Positions 43,091 to 51,419 of a stretch of 64,000 bases of DNA are shown piece after piece. This stretch comes from Mesorhizobium_B sp035998495. GTDB lineage: Bacteria > Pseudomonadota > Alphaproteobacteria > Rhizobiales > Rhizobiaceae. The position numbers and the translations under genes were made by a program. The stretch is from contig DASYHP010000074.1 of NCBI GenBank assembly GCA_035998495.1, forward strand, positions 1 to 64,000, written 5' to 3'. Below the pieces are notes generated by a model that had not been told where the DNA came from, searched no databases, and saw only the letters and a program-made list of their open reading frames with translations. Each line of letters opens with the position of its first letter. The first letter of the stretch is position 1.

Positions 43091-45562
43091 ATGCCTGACC
43101 TTCTGCTCGAACTCCGCTCGGAGGAAATCCCCGCCCGCATGCAGCGCAAGGCGGCGGGCGACCTGAAGAAGCTCGTCACGGACGCGCTGGTGGAGGCCGG
43201 CCTCACCTATGAGGCGGCGCGGGAGTATTGGACGCCGCGCCGGCTCACGCTGGACCTACGCGGCGTGACCGCGCGCTCGCGCGACGTGCGCGAGGAGATC
43301 AAGGGACCGTCCACGAAAGCGCCGGAGCAGGCGATCCAGGGTTTTCTGCGCAAGGCGGGGCTTTCGGATGTTTCCCAGGCGCAGGTTCGATCCGACCCCA
43401 AGAAGGGCGATTTTTTTGTCGCCGCCCTCGTGAAGCCCGGTCGGGCGGCGGAGGAGATCGTCGCCGAGGCGCTGCCCAGGATCATCCGCGACTTTCCCTG
43501 GCCCAAGAGCATGCGCTGGGGCGCGGCCTCCGCCAAGCCGGGCTCGTTGCGCTGGGTGCGGCCGCTGCAATCCATCCTCTGCACCTTCGGGCCCGAGACC
43601 GAGGAGCCGGTGGTGGTGCCCTTCACCGTCGAGGGCATCCGCTCGAGCAACACGACGGTCGGCCACCGTTTCCACGCGCCGGGCGAGATCACGGTGCGCC
43701 GCTTTGACGACTATGCGGCGAAGCTCGAGGCAGCCAACGTCGTGCTCGACGCCGAGCGGCGCAAGCAAATGATCCTGGCGGACGCCCAGAACCTTGCTTT
43801 CGCCAGCGGCCTGACGCTGGTCGAGGACGAGGGTCTGCTTGAAGAAGTGTCGGGGCTGGTCGAATGGCCCGTGGTGCTGATGGGCGAATTCGAGGTGGAT
43901 TTTTTGGCGATCCCCTCCGAGGTGATCCGGCTGACGATCCGCGCCAACCAGAAGTGTTTCGTGACGCGCGGGGCGACGCAAGATGAGGTGATCTCCCCCC
44001 CAAGGGGGGAGATCAGCCAATCTTCGCTCTCCAACCGCTTCGTCCTCACCGCCAACATCGAAGCCAAGGATGGCGGGCGGGAGATCGCGCGGGGCAACGG
44101 CAAGGTGGTTCGCGCGCGGCTGTCGGACGCGCTCTATTTCTGGAAGACCGACCAGGGCGATTTGCCCGATCGCGACCGGCTGCGGGGTTCGGCCGAAAAG
44201 TTCGGGCTCGATCTCGACAAGCCGCTCGACCAGCGCATGGCGCGGCTCGACCACTTGGGCGTGACGTTCCACGCCAAGCTTGGCACCCAAGGCGAGCGCG
44301 TCGAGCGCATGCGCCGGCTTGCGCGGGAGTTGGCGCCGGCCGTGGGGGCCGACCCCGACTTGGCCGAGCGCGCGGCGGTGCTGGCCAAGGCCGATTTGCA
44401 GACGGAGGTGGTGGGCGAGTTCCCCGAGCTTCAGGGCGTGATGGGCTGCAAATACGCGCTGCTGCAGGGCGAGCACCCTTCGGTCGCTGCCGCGGTTGAG
44501 GAGCACTACAAGCCGCAGGGCCCATCCGACCGCGTGCCGACTGATTCTGTGTCGATCGTGGTGGCCCTGGCCGACAAGCTCGACACGCTGGTGGGCTTTT
44601 GGGCCATCGACGAGAAGCCGACGGGGAGCAAAGACCCCTACGCGCTGAGGCGGGCGGCGCTGGGGGTGATTAGGATCGTGGTGGAGAATGGGGTGAGGCT
44701 TTGTTTGAGCAGCCGCCTCGTTGAACGCCACTCACTAGCTGTTCTTATTGGGCTTAAGGCGCGCGAGTTCGCCACAACCGGAGAAGAAACGCTCTCGCCT
44801 AGCTTAAAGAAACTGCTGAGTGATGAGGAGGCAAGGGGACTGGCGTATCGGCTGGTTGATGCAGATGCGACAACAACAGAGCATTCACTACTGACACAGA
44901 ACGATAGTGTTTTACTCGACATACTCTCCTTCTTCCATGATCGCCTGAAGGTCTATCTCCGCGAGCAGGGCGCGCGGCATGACCTGATTGACGCGGTGCT
45001 GGCGGCGGGCGCCACCTCCCCCTCGATGGGGGAGGTCGTGCCGCGGAGCGGCGCGGGAGGGGGAGAGAGGGGTGACGGCGCAAGCCCCACCCCGGCGCTT
45101 CGCGCCGACCCTCCCCACGAGGGGGAGGGTGGGGCGCAGAACGACGACCTGCTCTCCATCGTCCGGCGCGTCGAGGCGTTGGGAAGGCTCCTCGATACCG
45201 AGGACGGCAAGAACCTGCTGGCCGGGACCAAGCGCGCGGCGAACATTTTGGCCGCTGAGGAGAAGAAGGGCACGGCGATCGCGCGGGACGTGAACCCGGA
45301 ACGGTTCACGGAGGACGCGGAGGAAACGCTGTTTGCGGCGGTGACGCAGGCGGAGACGGCGACGGCGGAGGCCATCGCGCGCGAGGACTTTTCGGCCGCC
45401 ATGCGGGCGCTGGCGAGCTTGCGCGCGCCCATCGATGCCTTCTTCGATCATGTTCTGGTCAACGACGAGAACCCGGACATCCGCGCCAACCGCCTGGCGC
45501 TGCTCGAACGCATCCGGGCGGCCACGGGTCAGGTGGCGGATTTCTCGAAGATCGCGGGCTAA
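43091..45562 (+). CDS. glyS: Glycyl-tRNA synthetase beta chain with in-frame insertions
   Basis: GlyS is the tRNA-binding subunit. The 823-residue protein starts MPDLLLELRSEEIPARMQRK and has FPWPKSMRWG, VGHRFHAPGEITV, NQKCFV, VRARLSDALYFWKTDQ, GEFPELQGVMGCKYAL, YALRRAALGVIRIV and a C-terminal anticodon-binding region (RLALLERIRAATGQVADFSKIAG). It is longer than E. coli GlyS (689). The excess is explained in part by three anomalous tracts: a palindrome-encoded SPPRGEIS near residue 305, a G+C-poor stretch at about residues 537-613, and a 39-codon palindromic pair at codons 642-680. The frame is intact through all of them. Confidence 0.95.
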   Translation: MPDLLLELRSEEIPARMQRKAAGDLKKLVTDALVEAGLTYEAAREYWTPRRLTLDLRGVTARSRDVREEIKGPSTKAPEQAIQGFLRKAGLSDVSQAQVRSDPKKGDFFVAALVKPGRAAEEIVAEALPRIIRDFPWPKSMRWGAASAKPGSLRWVRPLQSILCTFGPETEEPVVVPFTVEGIRSSNTTVGHRFHAPGEITVRRFDDYAAKLEAANVVLDAERRKQMILADAQNLAFASGLTLVEDEGLLEEVSGLVEWPVVLMGEFEVDFLAIPSEVIRLTIRANQKCFVTRGATQDEVISPPRGEISQSSLSNRFVLTANIEAKDGGREIARGNGKVVRARLSDALYFWKTDQGDLPDRDRLRGSAEKFGLDLDKPLDQRMARLDHLGVTFHAKLGTQGERVERMRRLARELAPAVGADPDLAERAAVLAKADLQTEVVGEFPELQGVMGCKYALLQGEHPSVAAAVEEHYKPQGPSDRVPTDSVSIVVALADKLDTLVGFWAIDEKPTGSKDPYALRRAALGVIRIVVENGVRLCLSSRLVERHSLAVLIGLKAREFATTGEETLSPSLKKLLSDEEARGLAYRLVDADATTTEHSLLTQNDSVLLDILSFFHDRLKVYLREQGARHDLIDAVLAAGATSPSMGEVVPRSGAGGGERGDGASPTPALRADPPHEGEGGAQNDDLLSIVRRVEALGRLLDTEDGKNLLAGTKRAANILAAEEKKGTAIARDVNPERFTEDAEETLFAAVTQAETATAEAIAREDFSAAMRALASLRAPIDAFFDHVLVNDENPDIRANRLALLERIRAATGQVADFSKIAG
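43990..44014. repeat. Palindrome inside the glyS coding sequence
   Basis: GATCTCCCCCC (43990-44000) pairs perfectly with GGGGGGAGATC (44004-44014) around CAA, an 11-base stem. It is translated as part of EVISPPRGEISQ, just after the conserved NQKCFV and before NRFVLTANIEAKDGG. In other beta chains these two segments are close together, so about 16 extra residues are present here. It differs from the other palindromes and belongs to a second family. Confidence 0.8.
45014..45130. repeat. In-frame palindromic pair inside glyS (gene-less unit)
   Basis: The left element (45014-45036 plus a second palindrome at 45040-45052) and the inverted right element (45085-45130) face each other with about 20 bases between them. 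The whole is 117 bases, exactly codons 642-680. The left 23 bases equal 41796-41818, and the right half matches 42261-42307 with only small loop differences. The translated peptide (TSPSMGEVVPR... ADPPHEGEGG) interrupts the normal join of DAVLAAG and NDDLLSIVRRVEALG. It is the same structure as the DUF559 unit but without a gene. Confidence 0.85.
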
Positions 45563-45688
45563 GCCCCGGGGCGCGTTGCTGTCCCGTGCCAAGGCGGCCG
45601 GGCGCGGTCCGGCTTCGCGGTCCAGCCCGGAAGAGCCTGAGGCGTGCCGCGTGCGGGCCTCAGCGGTGGGGCGACGGCCCGGCTTCGG

Positions 45689-46258
45689 CTATTGCGGCTG
45701 CCCGAGCGGGGGCATCTGCGGGTCTGGAGGGGCGTCGTCGGGATCCGGCTTCGCGGATGCCTCTTCTCCATCCTTCGATTCGTCCTCATCCTCCGATCCA
45801 TCCGAGGGCTCGGGGGAAGCGGCGGCCGGTGTGCTGGCCGGCTTCGCCGCCGCGGCCGGCAGGGGCGACGCTTCGCCGACCACGCCGCCGCGGATGACCA
45901 CGGGCAGCGCCCAGGGACGGGCGCGCGAGGAGGCTTTTGGCGAAGAGCCTTCCGCGACTTCCACGGCCGGCTCGCCCATGACGATCACCGATGGGCTGAT
46001 CGCGACCGCCTCGCCCCAGCGCAAGGCGGGAAGCGCATCCCAAGGCAAGCGGGGCGGGACGGCGGCCGTGAGCGTGGGGTCCGGCGTCGAAGGCGCGGCA
46101 GGATCGCCCGCCGCCGCGCGGTCCGGCTCGGGCGCGCCGAGCGCCACGAAGGAGCGGCTGATGGCTTTGGCCGGCGGCGCGACGGCGACAAAGGACGAGG
46201 CCTCGGCGGCGTTCGTCGCGAGCGCCAGCACGCCGCCTATGGCCAGGATCGAGCGCAT
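45689..46258 (-). CDS. Exported Pro/Ala/Glu-rich protein
   Basis: The 189-residue product starts MRSILAIGGVLALATNAAEA, a signal peptide, then SSFVAVAPPAKAISRSFVALG. The phrases SRSFVALGAPEPD and SPSVIVMGEPAVE look like two copies of one short motif (S-x-S-x-V-x-x-G-x-P). The C-terminal half is acidic and low-complexity (EPSDGSEDEDESKDGEEASAKPDPDDAPPDP). Related secreted proteins occur downstream of glyS in rhizobia, from memory. Unknown function, presumably periplasmic. The longer frame to 46702 is rejected because it runs through a dispersed repeat (46367-46389). Confidence 0.65.
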   Translation of the reverse strand: MRSILAIGGVLALATNAAEASSFVAVAPPAKAISRSFVALGAPEPDRAAAGDPAAPSTPDPTLTAAVPPRLPWDALPALRWGEAVAISPSVIVMGEPAVEVAEGSSPKASSRARPWALPVVIRGGVVGEASPLPAAAAKPASTPAAASPEPSDGSEDEDESKDGEEASAKPDPDDAPPDPQMPPLGQPQ

Positions 46259-46366
46259 GAACTCCAGGAATTTCTCCTTCGATCCCGCAGCTTTAGCGCG
46301 TCGGTGTGAATCAAATCTTGAGGGTTGGGGTCCGGTGCGTTCGCTCCAGCCATTGCGGCCTTCGTC

Positions 46367-46389
46367 ATTCTCGGGCTTGACCCGAGAAT
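46367..46389. repeat. Dispersed alphaproteobacterial palindrome
   Basis: ATTCTCGGG (46367-46375) pairs with CCCGAGAAT (46381-46389) around CTTGA. This palindrome is very common in intergenic DNA of alphaproteobacteria, from memory. It occupies the divergent spacer of about 245 bases between the exported-protein gene and sua5; no gene is seen in the rest of that spacer. Confidence 0.7.
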
Positions 46390-46503
46390 CCGTTTGGGAA
46401 CAGCAATAGCCATGCGAGGCCGGGCAGGGCTCGGGCTGTTCGAAGCTCCGGCCAACCGTGATCCGGCATGCGTGCCAGTGCAGGCAAGAAGGCGAGACCG
46501 CTC

Positions 46504-47544
46504 TTGAACCAGCCCCTTGCGACGGAATCGGGACACCATGACGCCGAGGGCGCGGACGCCCTGTTCGAGACGAAGCTGCTTCCGGCCGCGGAGGCGCTGG
46601 GGGCGGCCTCCGAGCTGATCCTCCGGGGCGAGGTGGTCGCGATCCCGACGGAAACCGTCTACGGGCTGGCGGCCGACGCGGGCAATGGCGAGGCGCTGGC
46701 AAAGATCTTCGCGGCCAAGGAGCGGCCGCGCTTCAACCCGCTGATCGTGCATGTGGCGGGCATCGCCATGGCTGAGCGCATCGGCCGCTTCGACGCGCTG
46801 TCGCGAAAGCTGGCGCTGGCTTTCTGGCCCGGCCCGCTCACGCTGGTCGTGCCCTTGCGGGACGGCGCGGGCGTGCATCCGTTGGCGCTGGCCGGCCTCT
46901 CCACCGTGGGGCTGCGTGCGCCAAAAGGGTTCGGGGCGAGGCTGATCGAGAAGATCGGCCGGCCGCTGGCGGCGCCCTCCGCGAACCGCTCGGGCCGGGT
47001 GAGCCCCACGTCGGCCCAAGCGGCGCTCGCCGAGCTTGGGGGCCGCGTGCCGCTCGTGGTGGACGGGGGCGAGGCGGCGGTGGGCCTCGAATCCACCATC
47101 CTGAAACTCGAGGAGGGGCGCTTGCGCCTGCTGAGGCCCGGCGGCGTGCCGACGGAAGCAATCGAGGCCGCGGCGGGCGTCAAGGTGGAGCGCGGGCAGG
47201 GGCGTGGCCCAGGGGGTGGAATCGAGGCGCCCGGCATGACGGAATCGCATTACGCGCCGGACGCGAGGCTGCGGCTCGACGCGACGGAGGTTCTCGCGGG
47301 CGAAGTCCTGCTCGCCTTCGGGCCGGAGCGCGCGGCGGGCTCGTCGCGGGCGAAAACGGTGCTCAACCTGTCGCCGTCGGGCGACCTGGCGGAGGCGGCC
47401 AAGAACCTGTTCGGCTTCCTGAAAAGGCTGGATGGGATGGGCGCCGACGTGATCGCGGCGGAGCCCGTGCCCGGCCACGGCCTGGGCGAGGCGATCAACG
47501 ACCGCCTGCGCCGCGCCGCCGCGCCGCGCAAAAACCCGGCATGA
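46504..47544 (+). CDS. L-threonylcarbamoyladenylate synthase (Sua5/YrdC family)
   Basis: The enzyme makes threonylcarbamoyl-AMP for the t6A37 modification of tRNAs. The N-terminal YrdC domain shows ILRGEVVAIPTETVYGLAADA, IFAAKERPRFNPLIVHV and RPLAAPSANRSGRVSPTSA. The C-terminal Sua5 domain ends the protein (APGMTESHYAPDARLRL, GHGLGEAINDRLRRAA), so this is the long Sua5 form of 346 residues. The start is unsure: TTG at 46504 is placed behind a weak AAGGCGAGA, and an ATG at 46468 is in frame. The stop overlaps the oxidoreductase start (ATGA). Confidence 0.93.
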   Translation: MNQPLATESGHHDAEGADALFETKLLPAAEALGAASELILRGEVVAIPTETVYGLAADAGNGEALAKIFAAKERPRFNPLIVHVAGIAMAERIGRFDALSRKLALAFWPGPLTLVVPLRDGAGVHPLALAGLSTVGLRAPKGFGARLIEKIGRPLAAPSANRSGRVSPTSAQAALAELGGRVPLVVDGGEAAVGLESTILKLEEGRLRLLRPGGVPTEAIEAAAGVKVERGQGRGPGGGIEAPGMTESHYAPDARLRLDATEVLAGEVLLAFGPERAAGSSRAKTVLNLSPSGDLAEAAKNLFGFLKRLDGMGADVIAAEPVPGHGLGEAINDRLRRAAAPRKNPA

Positions 47545-48965
47545 CCAGCGAGCCTCCTTCGCCTGGCCTGCTCGACCGCTTCGCGGCAATCGTCGGCCCT
47601 GCCCATGCGCTGCGTGATGCCGCCGACACGGCGCCGCATGCTGTGGACTGGCGAAAGCTCTTTCGGGGCCGGCCGGCGCTGGTGCTGAAGCCGCGGACGA
47701 CCGGGGAGGTGAGCGCGATCCTGAAACTCGCCACGGAGACCGGCACGCCGGTCGTGCCCCAGGGCGGCAATACGGGCCTCGTGGGCGGGGCCGCGCCCGA
47801 CGCCTCGGGGCGCAGCGTGGTGCTTTCCACCTCGCGCATGAGCGCGATCCGCGAGATCGACACGTCCTCGAACACGATGACGGTCGAGGCCGGCGCGGTG
47901 CTGCATGCCGTGCGCGAGGCGGCGGAAGGGGCCGACCGGCTGTTCCCCCTGTCGCTGGCCTCGGGCGGCTCGGCGCAGGTGGGCGGGCTTCTGGCGACGA
48001 ACGCCGGCGGCACGGGCGTGCTGGCCTACGGCAATGCGCGCGACCTCTGCCTGGGGCTGGAGGTCGTGCTGCCCACGGGCGAGGTGCTCGACGACCTGAG
48101 GAAACTGCGCAAGGACAACACGGGCTACGACCTGAAGAACCTCGTCATCGGGGCGGAAGGGACGCTCGGCGTCATCACAGCGGCGGTGCTGAAGCTCACG
48201 CCGCGTCCCCGCGGCGTGGAGGTGGCGTGGGCGGGCGCGGCCTCGCCGGAGCAGGCTCTGCGCCTGTTCGAGCTGGCGAGCGGCCTGGCCGGGCCAGGTC
48301 TCACCGGTTTCGAGCTGATCGGCGACTTGGCCCTCCGGTTCGCGCTCCTGGCCGACGCCCGCGCGGTCGCGCCGCTCCGCGCCCGCTGGCCCTGGCATGT
48401 GCTGCTCGAACTCTCCTCGGGCCGCTCGGCCGAGGATGCGCGAGGCATGGTGGAGGATCTGTTCGAGCGCGGTTTGGGGCAGGGTCTCGTGGGCGACGCC
48501 GCGCTCGCCGTGGACGAGCGGCAGCGAAAAGCGTTCTGGGCGCTGCGCGAGGGGCTGACGGAGGCGCAGGCGCGCCAGGGCGCATCGGTCAAGCACGACG
48601 TCGCCGTGCCGATCGCGAGCCTTCCCCGCTTCATCGCCGAGGCCGGCAAGGCGGTGGCGGCGGTGGATCCTCTAGCGCGCGTGGTCTGCTTCGGCCACAT
48701 GGGCGATGGCAATCTGCACTACAACCTGTCGCAGCCCGAAGGCGGCGGCCCCGAAGCCTTTCTCGCCCAGGCCAAGCGCTTCAACGACGCCGTGCATGGC
48801 GTGGTCCGGGCGCTCGGCGGCTCGTTCGCGGCCGAGCACGGGATCGGGCGGCACAAGCGCGACGAGCTTTCCCGCACTGCGCCGCCGGTCGCGCTTGACC
48901 TCATGCGCCGCATCAAGAGGGAGTTCGACCCGGCGGGCATCATGAACCCCGGCGTGGTGCTCTAG
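47541..48965 (+). CDS. FAD-linked oxidase (D-2-hydroxyacid dehydrogenase type)
   Basis: The 474-residue flavoprotein of the VAO/GlcD family has the FAD site VVPQGGNTGLVGGAAPD, SLASGGSAQVGGLLATNAGG and NLVIGAEGTLGVITAAVLKL. Its C-terminal FAD-oxidase domain has CFGHMGDGNLHYNLSQPEGG and AEHGIGRHKRDEL. The same pattern is found in D-2-hydroxyglutarate and D-lactate dehydrogenases, so it should oxidise a D-2-hydroxy acid and pass electrons to a carrier. Exact substrate unknown. It overlaps the sua5 stop and is co-translated. Confidence 0.9.
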   Translation: MTSEPPSPGLLDRFAAIVGPAHALRDAADTAPHAVDWRKLFRGRPALVLKPRTTGEVSAILKLATETGTPVVPQGGNTGLVGGAAPDASGRSVVLSTSRMSAIREIDTSSNTMTVEAGAVLHAVREAAEGADRLFPLSLASGGSAQVGGLLATNAGGTGVLAYGNARDLCLGLEVVLPTGEVLDDLRKLRKDNTGYDLKNLVIGAEGTLGVITAAVLKLTPRPRGVEVAWAGAASPEQALRLFELASGLAGPGLTGFELIGDLALRFALLADARAVAPLRARWPWHVLLELSSGRSAEDARGMVEDLFERGLGQGLVGDAALAVDERQRKAFWALREGLTEAQARQGASVKHDVAVPIASLPRFIAEAGKAVAAVDPLARVVCFGHMGDGNLHYNLSQPEGGGPEAFLAQAKRFNDAVHGVVRALGGSFAAEHGIGRHKRDELSRTAPPVALDLMRRIKREFDPAGIMNPGVVL

Positions 48966-49128
48966 CCGAAGCGGCTGGTGGCATTCGGCTAACCATCGGG
49001 GGCGACGGACAAATTTAACCGAACTTCTAAGCGCCGCGGTAAGCGGGCGTGCCTACTCTTCCATCCACAGAGGCCGGGAGAACCGGTCCGGAGGGCAAAC
49101 GCTCTCGGGAGAAACAGGAAGGCTTGCC

Positions 49129-49704
49129 ATGCACAACACCGGAACGGCTCAGCCGATCTGGGCGGGGCGCGACATGCGCCTCGACCCCCTTCGCCTGCCC
49201 CACGCCATGAGCTTCGCCGACCGCGACGCGTTCGGCGAGGTGGTCTTCACCATTGACGCCCGCGGCGCCCGCATCCGTCGCAGGCTCCAGCAAAGCGGGC
49301 TGCCCGTGACGGTGGCGCTTCCCCCCCGTGCCTTCAAGGGCGTCGCGGCGCGGGCCATCGATGATGGGATCGGCAATGTCACGGTGACGCTGGAACTGAT
49401 GCACGCCGACCCCATGCTGTCGGTGCCGCTGCTGGTCGCCCGCGACCTCGAAGACGTGGCGGCCGACTGGCGCGGTTGGTCGGACGCCTTCCGCCTGCCC
49501 ATGCTGCTCGTGGAAAGCGACGGGGTGGCGCGCACGCTGGAGGAGTCGCTGTCGGCCGCGCCACGCGCCTGCGACCGCCGCCAAGGCCGCCCCACGCGCG
49601 AAAGACGGCCGCGCTTCCTCATGCGGCGCAAGATGGGCACGCTCGGCCTGCGGCTGACGATAGAGGGCCAGGAGATCATCGCGCCGGACCACGGATCGGA
49701 GTGA
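49129..49704 (+). CDS. DUF6101 family protein
   Basis: The 191-residue protein begins MHNTGTAQPIWAGRDMRLDP and has a conserved-looking core (VTVALPPRAFKGVAARAIDD, VTVTLELMHADPMLSVPLL, ADWRGWSDAFRLPMLLVESD). It ends with a basic region RRPRFLMRRKMG and LRLTIEGQEIIAPD. It matches my memory of DUF6101, a family found beside ubiA in Rhizobiales. Cytoplasmic, no known function. A purine-rich GGAAGG lies before the ATG. Confidence 0.7.
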   Translation: MHNTGTAQPIWAGRDMRLDPLRLPHAMSFADRDAFGEVVFTIDARGARIRRRLQQSGLPVTVALPPRAFKGVAARAIDDGIGNVTVTLELMHADPMLSVPLLVARDLEDVAADWRGWSDAFRLPMLLVESDGVARTLEESLSAAPRACDRRQGRPTRERRPRFLMRRKMGTLGLRLTIEGQEIIAPDHGSE

Positions 49705-49737
49705 CGAGCCTCCCGATTTCCTGCCCGCGCCCGCGGT

Positions 49738-50724
49738 TCAGCCCAACGGCTTGAGCCCCGCCCAGAGGCCGGCGCCGAGAAGCCCCAAAAAGATCACCGC
49801 GCCGACATGACGGTTGGAGCGGAACATCTTCAGGCACTGGTCGGCGTCGTCGAGGTCAAGGTTCTTGATCTGCCGCGCCATGTGGACGCCGGCCGCGACG
49901 AGCCCGGCCATGGCGGGCAGGGGCGCTTGCGCGGCGGCGAAGCTCGTCGCGATCAGGACGAGCGCGCCGCCATAGAGCCCGATCAGCCACAGCTTGGTGC
50001 GATCGCCGAACAGGAGGGCTGTCGAGCGCACTCCCACCAGCGCGTCGTCCTCCTTGTCCTGATGGGCGTAGATCGTGTCATAGCCGATCACCCACAGCAC
50101 CGTGCCGGCGTAGAGCAGCAGCGCGGGCGCGGCGAGCTCGCCGCGCAGGGCCGCCCAACCCATCAGCGCCCCCCAGGAAAAGGCCAGTCCCAGAACGGCC
50201 TGCGGCCAGTTCGTGACCCGCTTCATGAAGGGATAGGCGGCGACCACGAGCAGCGAAGCGAGCCCCGTGAGGATCGCGAAACGGTTGAACTGGAGCAGCA
50301 CCGCCAGACCCGCCAGCGACTGGACGACGAGAAAGGCGAAAGCCTGCCGCTTGCCCACTTTGCCCGACGGGATGGGTCGTGAGCGGGTACGCTCGACAGC
50401 CCCGTCGATGCGGGCGTCCACGATGTCGTTATAGGTGCAGCCGGCTCCGCGCATGGCGACCGCGCCAACCAGGAAAAGCGCGAGATGCCAAGGGTTTGGC
50501 AGAAGCTCCGGAAACGGTTCCCCGGGTTGGGGAAAGGCCGTGGCGGCAAGCGCCGCCGACCACCAGCAGGGCCAGAGCAGGAGCTGCCAGCCGATCGGCC
50601 GGTCCCAGCGCGCGAGCTGCGCATAGGGCCAGAGCGCCCGCGGCAGGGCGCGGTACACCCAATGGCCGCTCGGCGCGTCCGCCACACGACCCTGGCGTTC
50701 GAGGGATTGGATGGTGTCGATCAC
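49738..50724 (-). CDS. ubiA: 4-hydroxybenzoate polyprenyltransferase
   Basis: UbiA joins the polyprenyl side chain to 4-hydroxybenzoate in ubiquinone synthesis. The 328-residue integral membrane protein has the first Asp motif in YNDIVDARIDGAVERTRSRPIPSG and the second in GYDTIYAHQDKEDDALVGVRST, with about nine membrane segments. WDRPIGWQLLLWPCWWSAAL is the typical N-terminal phrase. Its isoprenoid donor should come from the synthase at 35.8 kb. Convergent with the DUF6101 gene. Confidence 0.95.
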   Translation of the reverse strand: MIDTIQSLERQGRVADAPSGHWVYRALPRALWPYAQLARWDRPIGWQLLLWPCWWSAALAATAFPQPGEPFPELLPNPWHLALFLVGAVAMRGAGCTYNDIVDARIDGAVERTRSRPIPSGKVGKRQAFAFLVVQSLAGLAVLLQFNRFAILTGLASLLVVAAYPFMKRVTNWPQAVLGLAFSWGALMGWAALRGELAAPALLLYAGTVLWVIGYDTIYAHQDKEDDALVGVRSTALLFGDRTKLWLIGLYGGALVLIATSFAAAQAPLPAMAGLVAAGVHMARQIKNLDLDDADQCLKMFRSNRHVGAVIFLGLLGAGLWAGLKPLG

Positions 50725-50782
50725 CGGAGCCGACTGTCAGGACAAGGAGGGCGGGTCAAGAGGTGGACGGGAATAGGGTGGA

Positions 50783-50800
50783 TGTACATGTTTCAGTACA
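50783..50800. promoter_or_regulatory. Probable YefM-YoeB operator
   Basis: TGTACA (50783-50788) and AGTACA (50795-50800) lie in a dyad TGTAC-N8-GTACA just upstream of the antitoxin gene. The YefM-YoeB complex of E. coli recognises palindromes with a TGTACA core, so this is a likely autoregulation site. The AGGAGG ribosome-binding site follows at 50,816. Confidence 0.6.
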
Positions 50801-50826
50801 GACACTCGCAAGACCAGGAGGCTTCC

Positions 50827-51099
50827 ATGACCCGGCACGTTTCGATGACCGAGTTCCGCGCCAACATGGCGAAGTATTTCGATGAGGTTGAGGCCGATCA
50901 TGCCGAACTGGTCGTGACGCGCCAGGGCCGCGAGTCGCTCGTTGTGATGACGCTTTCCGACTTCGAGAGCCTGACCGAGACAACGTTTCTGCTCAGCAGC
51001 CCGGCCAATGCGCGGATGCTGCGGGAGTCCATCGCAGAGCTCGACGCCGGCAATGGGATTGAGCGGGAACTGATCGAACCAGACCACCTCGTGAAATGA
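50827..51099 (+). CDS. yefM: Type II antitoxin, Phd/YefM family
   Basis: The 90-residue protein starts MTRHVSMTEFRANMAKYFDE and continues VEADHAELVVTRQGRESLVVMTLSDFESLTETTFLLSSPANARMLRESIAELDAG. This is the YefM/Phd DNA-binding dimer fold followed by the toxin-binding tail. AGGAGG is seven bases before the ATG. Its stop overlaps the toxin start (ATGA). It should repress the operon through the TGTACA site upstream and neutralise YoeB. The cassette lies between the core genes ubiA and purD, so it was probably acquired. Confidence 0.92.
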   Translation: MTRHVSMTEFRANMAKYFDEVEADHAELVVTRQGRESLVVMTLSDFESLTETTFLLSSPANARMLRESIAELDAGNGIERELIEPDHLVK

Positions 51100-51389
51100 G
51101 GATCATTTTTTCCCGCCAGTCATGGGAGCACTACATGCACTGGCAACGAACTGATCCCGTTATGGTGGAACGAATCAACGAACTCATCGGTGATGCCAGA
51201 CTCCGTCCTTTCACCGGCATCGGAAAACCGGAACCGCTGAAGAAAAACCTTCGTGGCTGGTGGTCGCGCCGCATCAATTTGGACCACAGGCTTGTTTATC
51301 GAGTGTCAGGCGCGGGTGAGAACCAAGCGATCGAAATCGCCGCGTGCGCTTCCATTACGGCGATTGACCGCCGGAATGCCTTCGCCTAG
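51096..51389 (+). CDS. yoeB: YoeB-family toxin with C-terminal frameshift
   Basis: YoeB cuts mRNA in the ribosomal A site. The product has the family body: FSRQSWEHYMHWQRTDPVMV, RINELIGDARLRPFTGIGKP, EPLKKNLRGWWSRRINLDHRLVYRV. The usual C-terminus, CR(Y/F)HY with the catalytic His-Tyr, is missing. The frame reads AACASITAIDRRNAFA instead. From 51350 another frame reads FHYGD followed by TGA (51365-51367), so a single base lost near 51347 would explain the change. The protein is 97 residues, against 84 in E. coli. The toxin is probably inactive or weak unless the base is restored or this is a sequencing error. Confidence 0.85.
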   Translation: MRIIFSRQSWEHYMHWQRTDPVMVERINELIGDARLRPFTGIGKPEPLKKNLRGWWSRRINLDHRLVYRVSGAGENQAIEIAACASITAIDRRNAFA

Positions 51390-51419
51390 CCCTCCATGCG
51401 GTTCCGACGCGGGGGCAGC

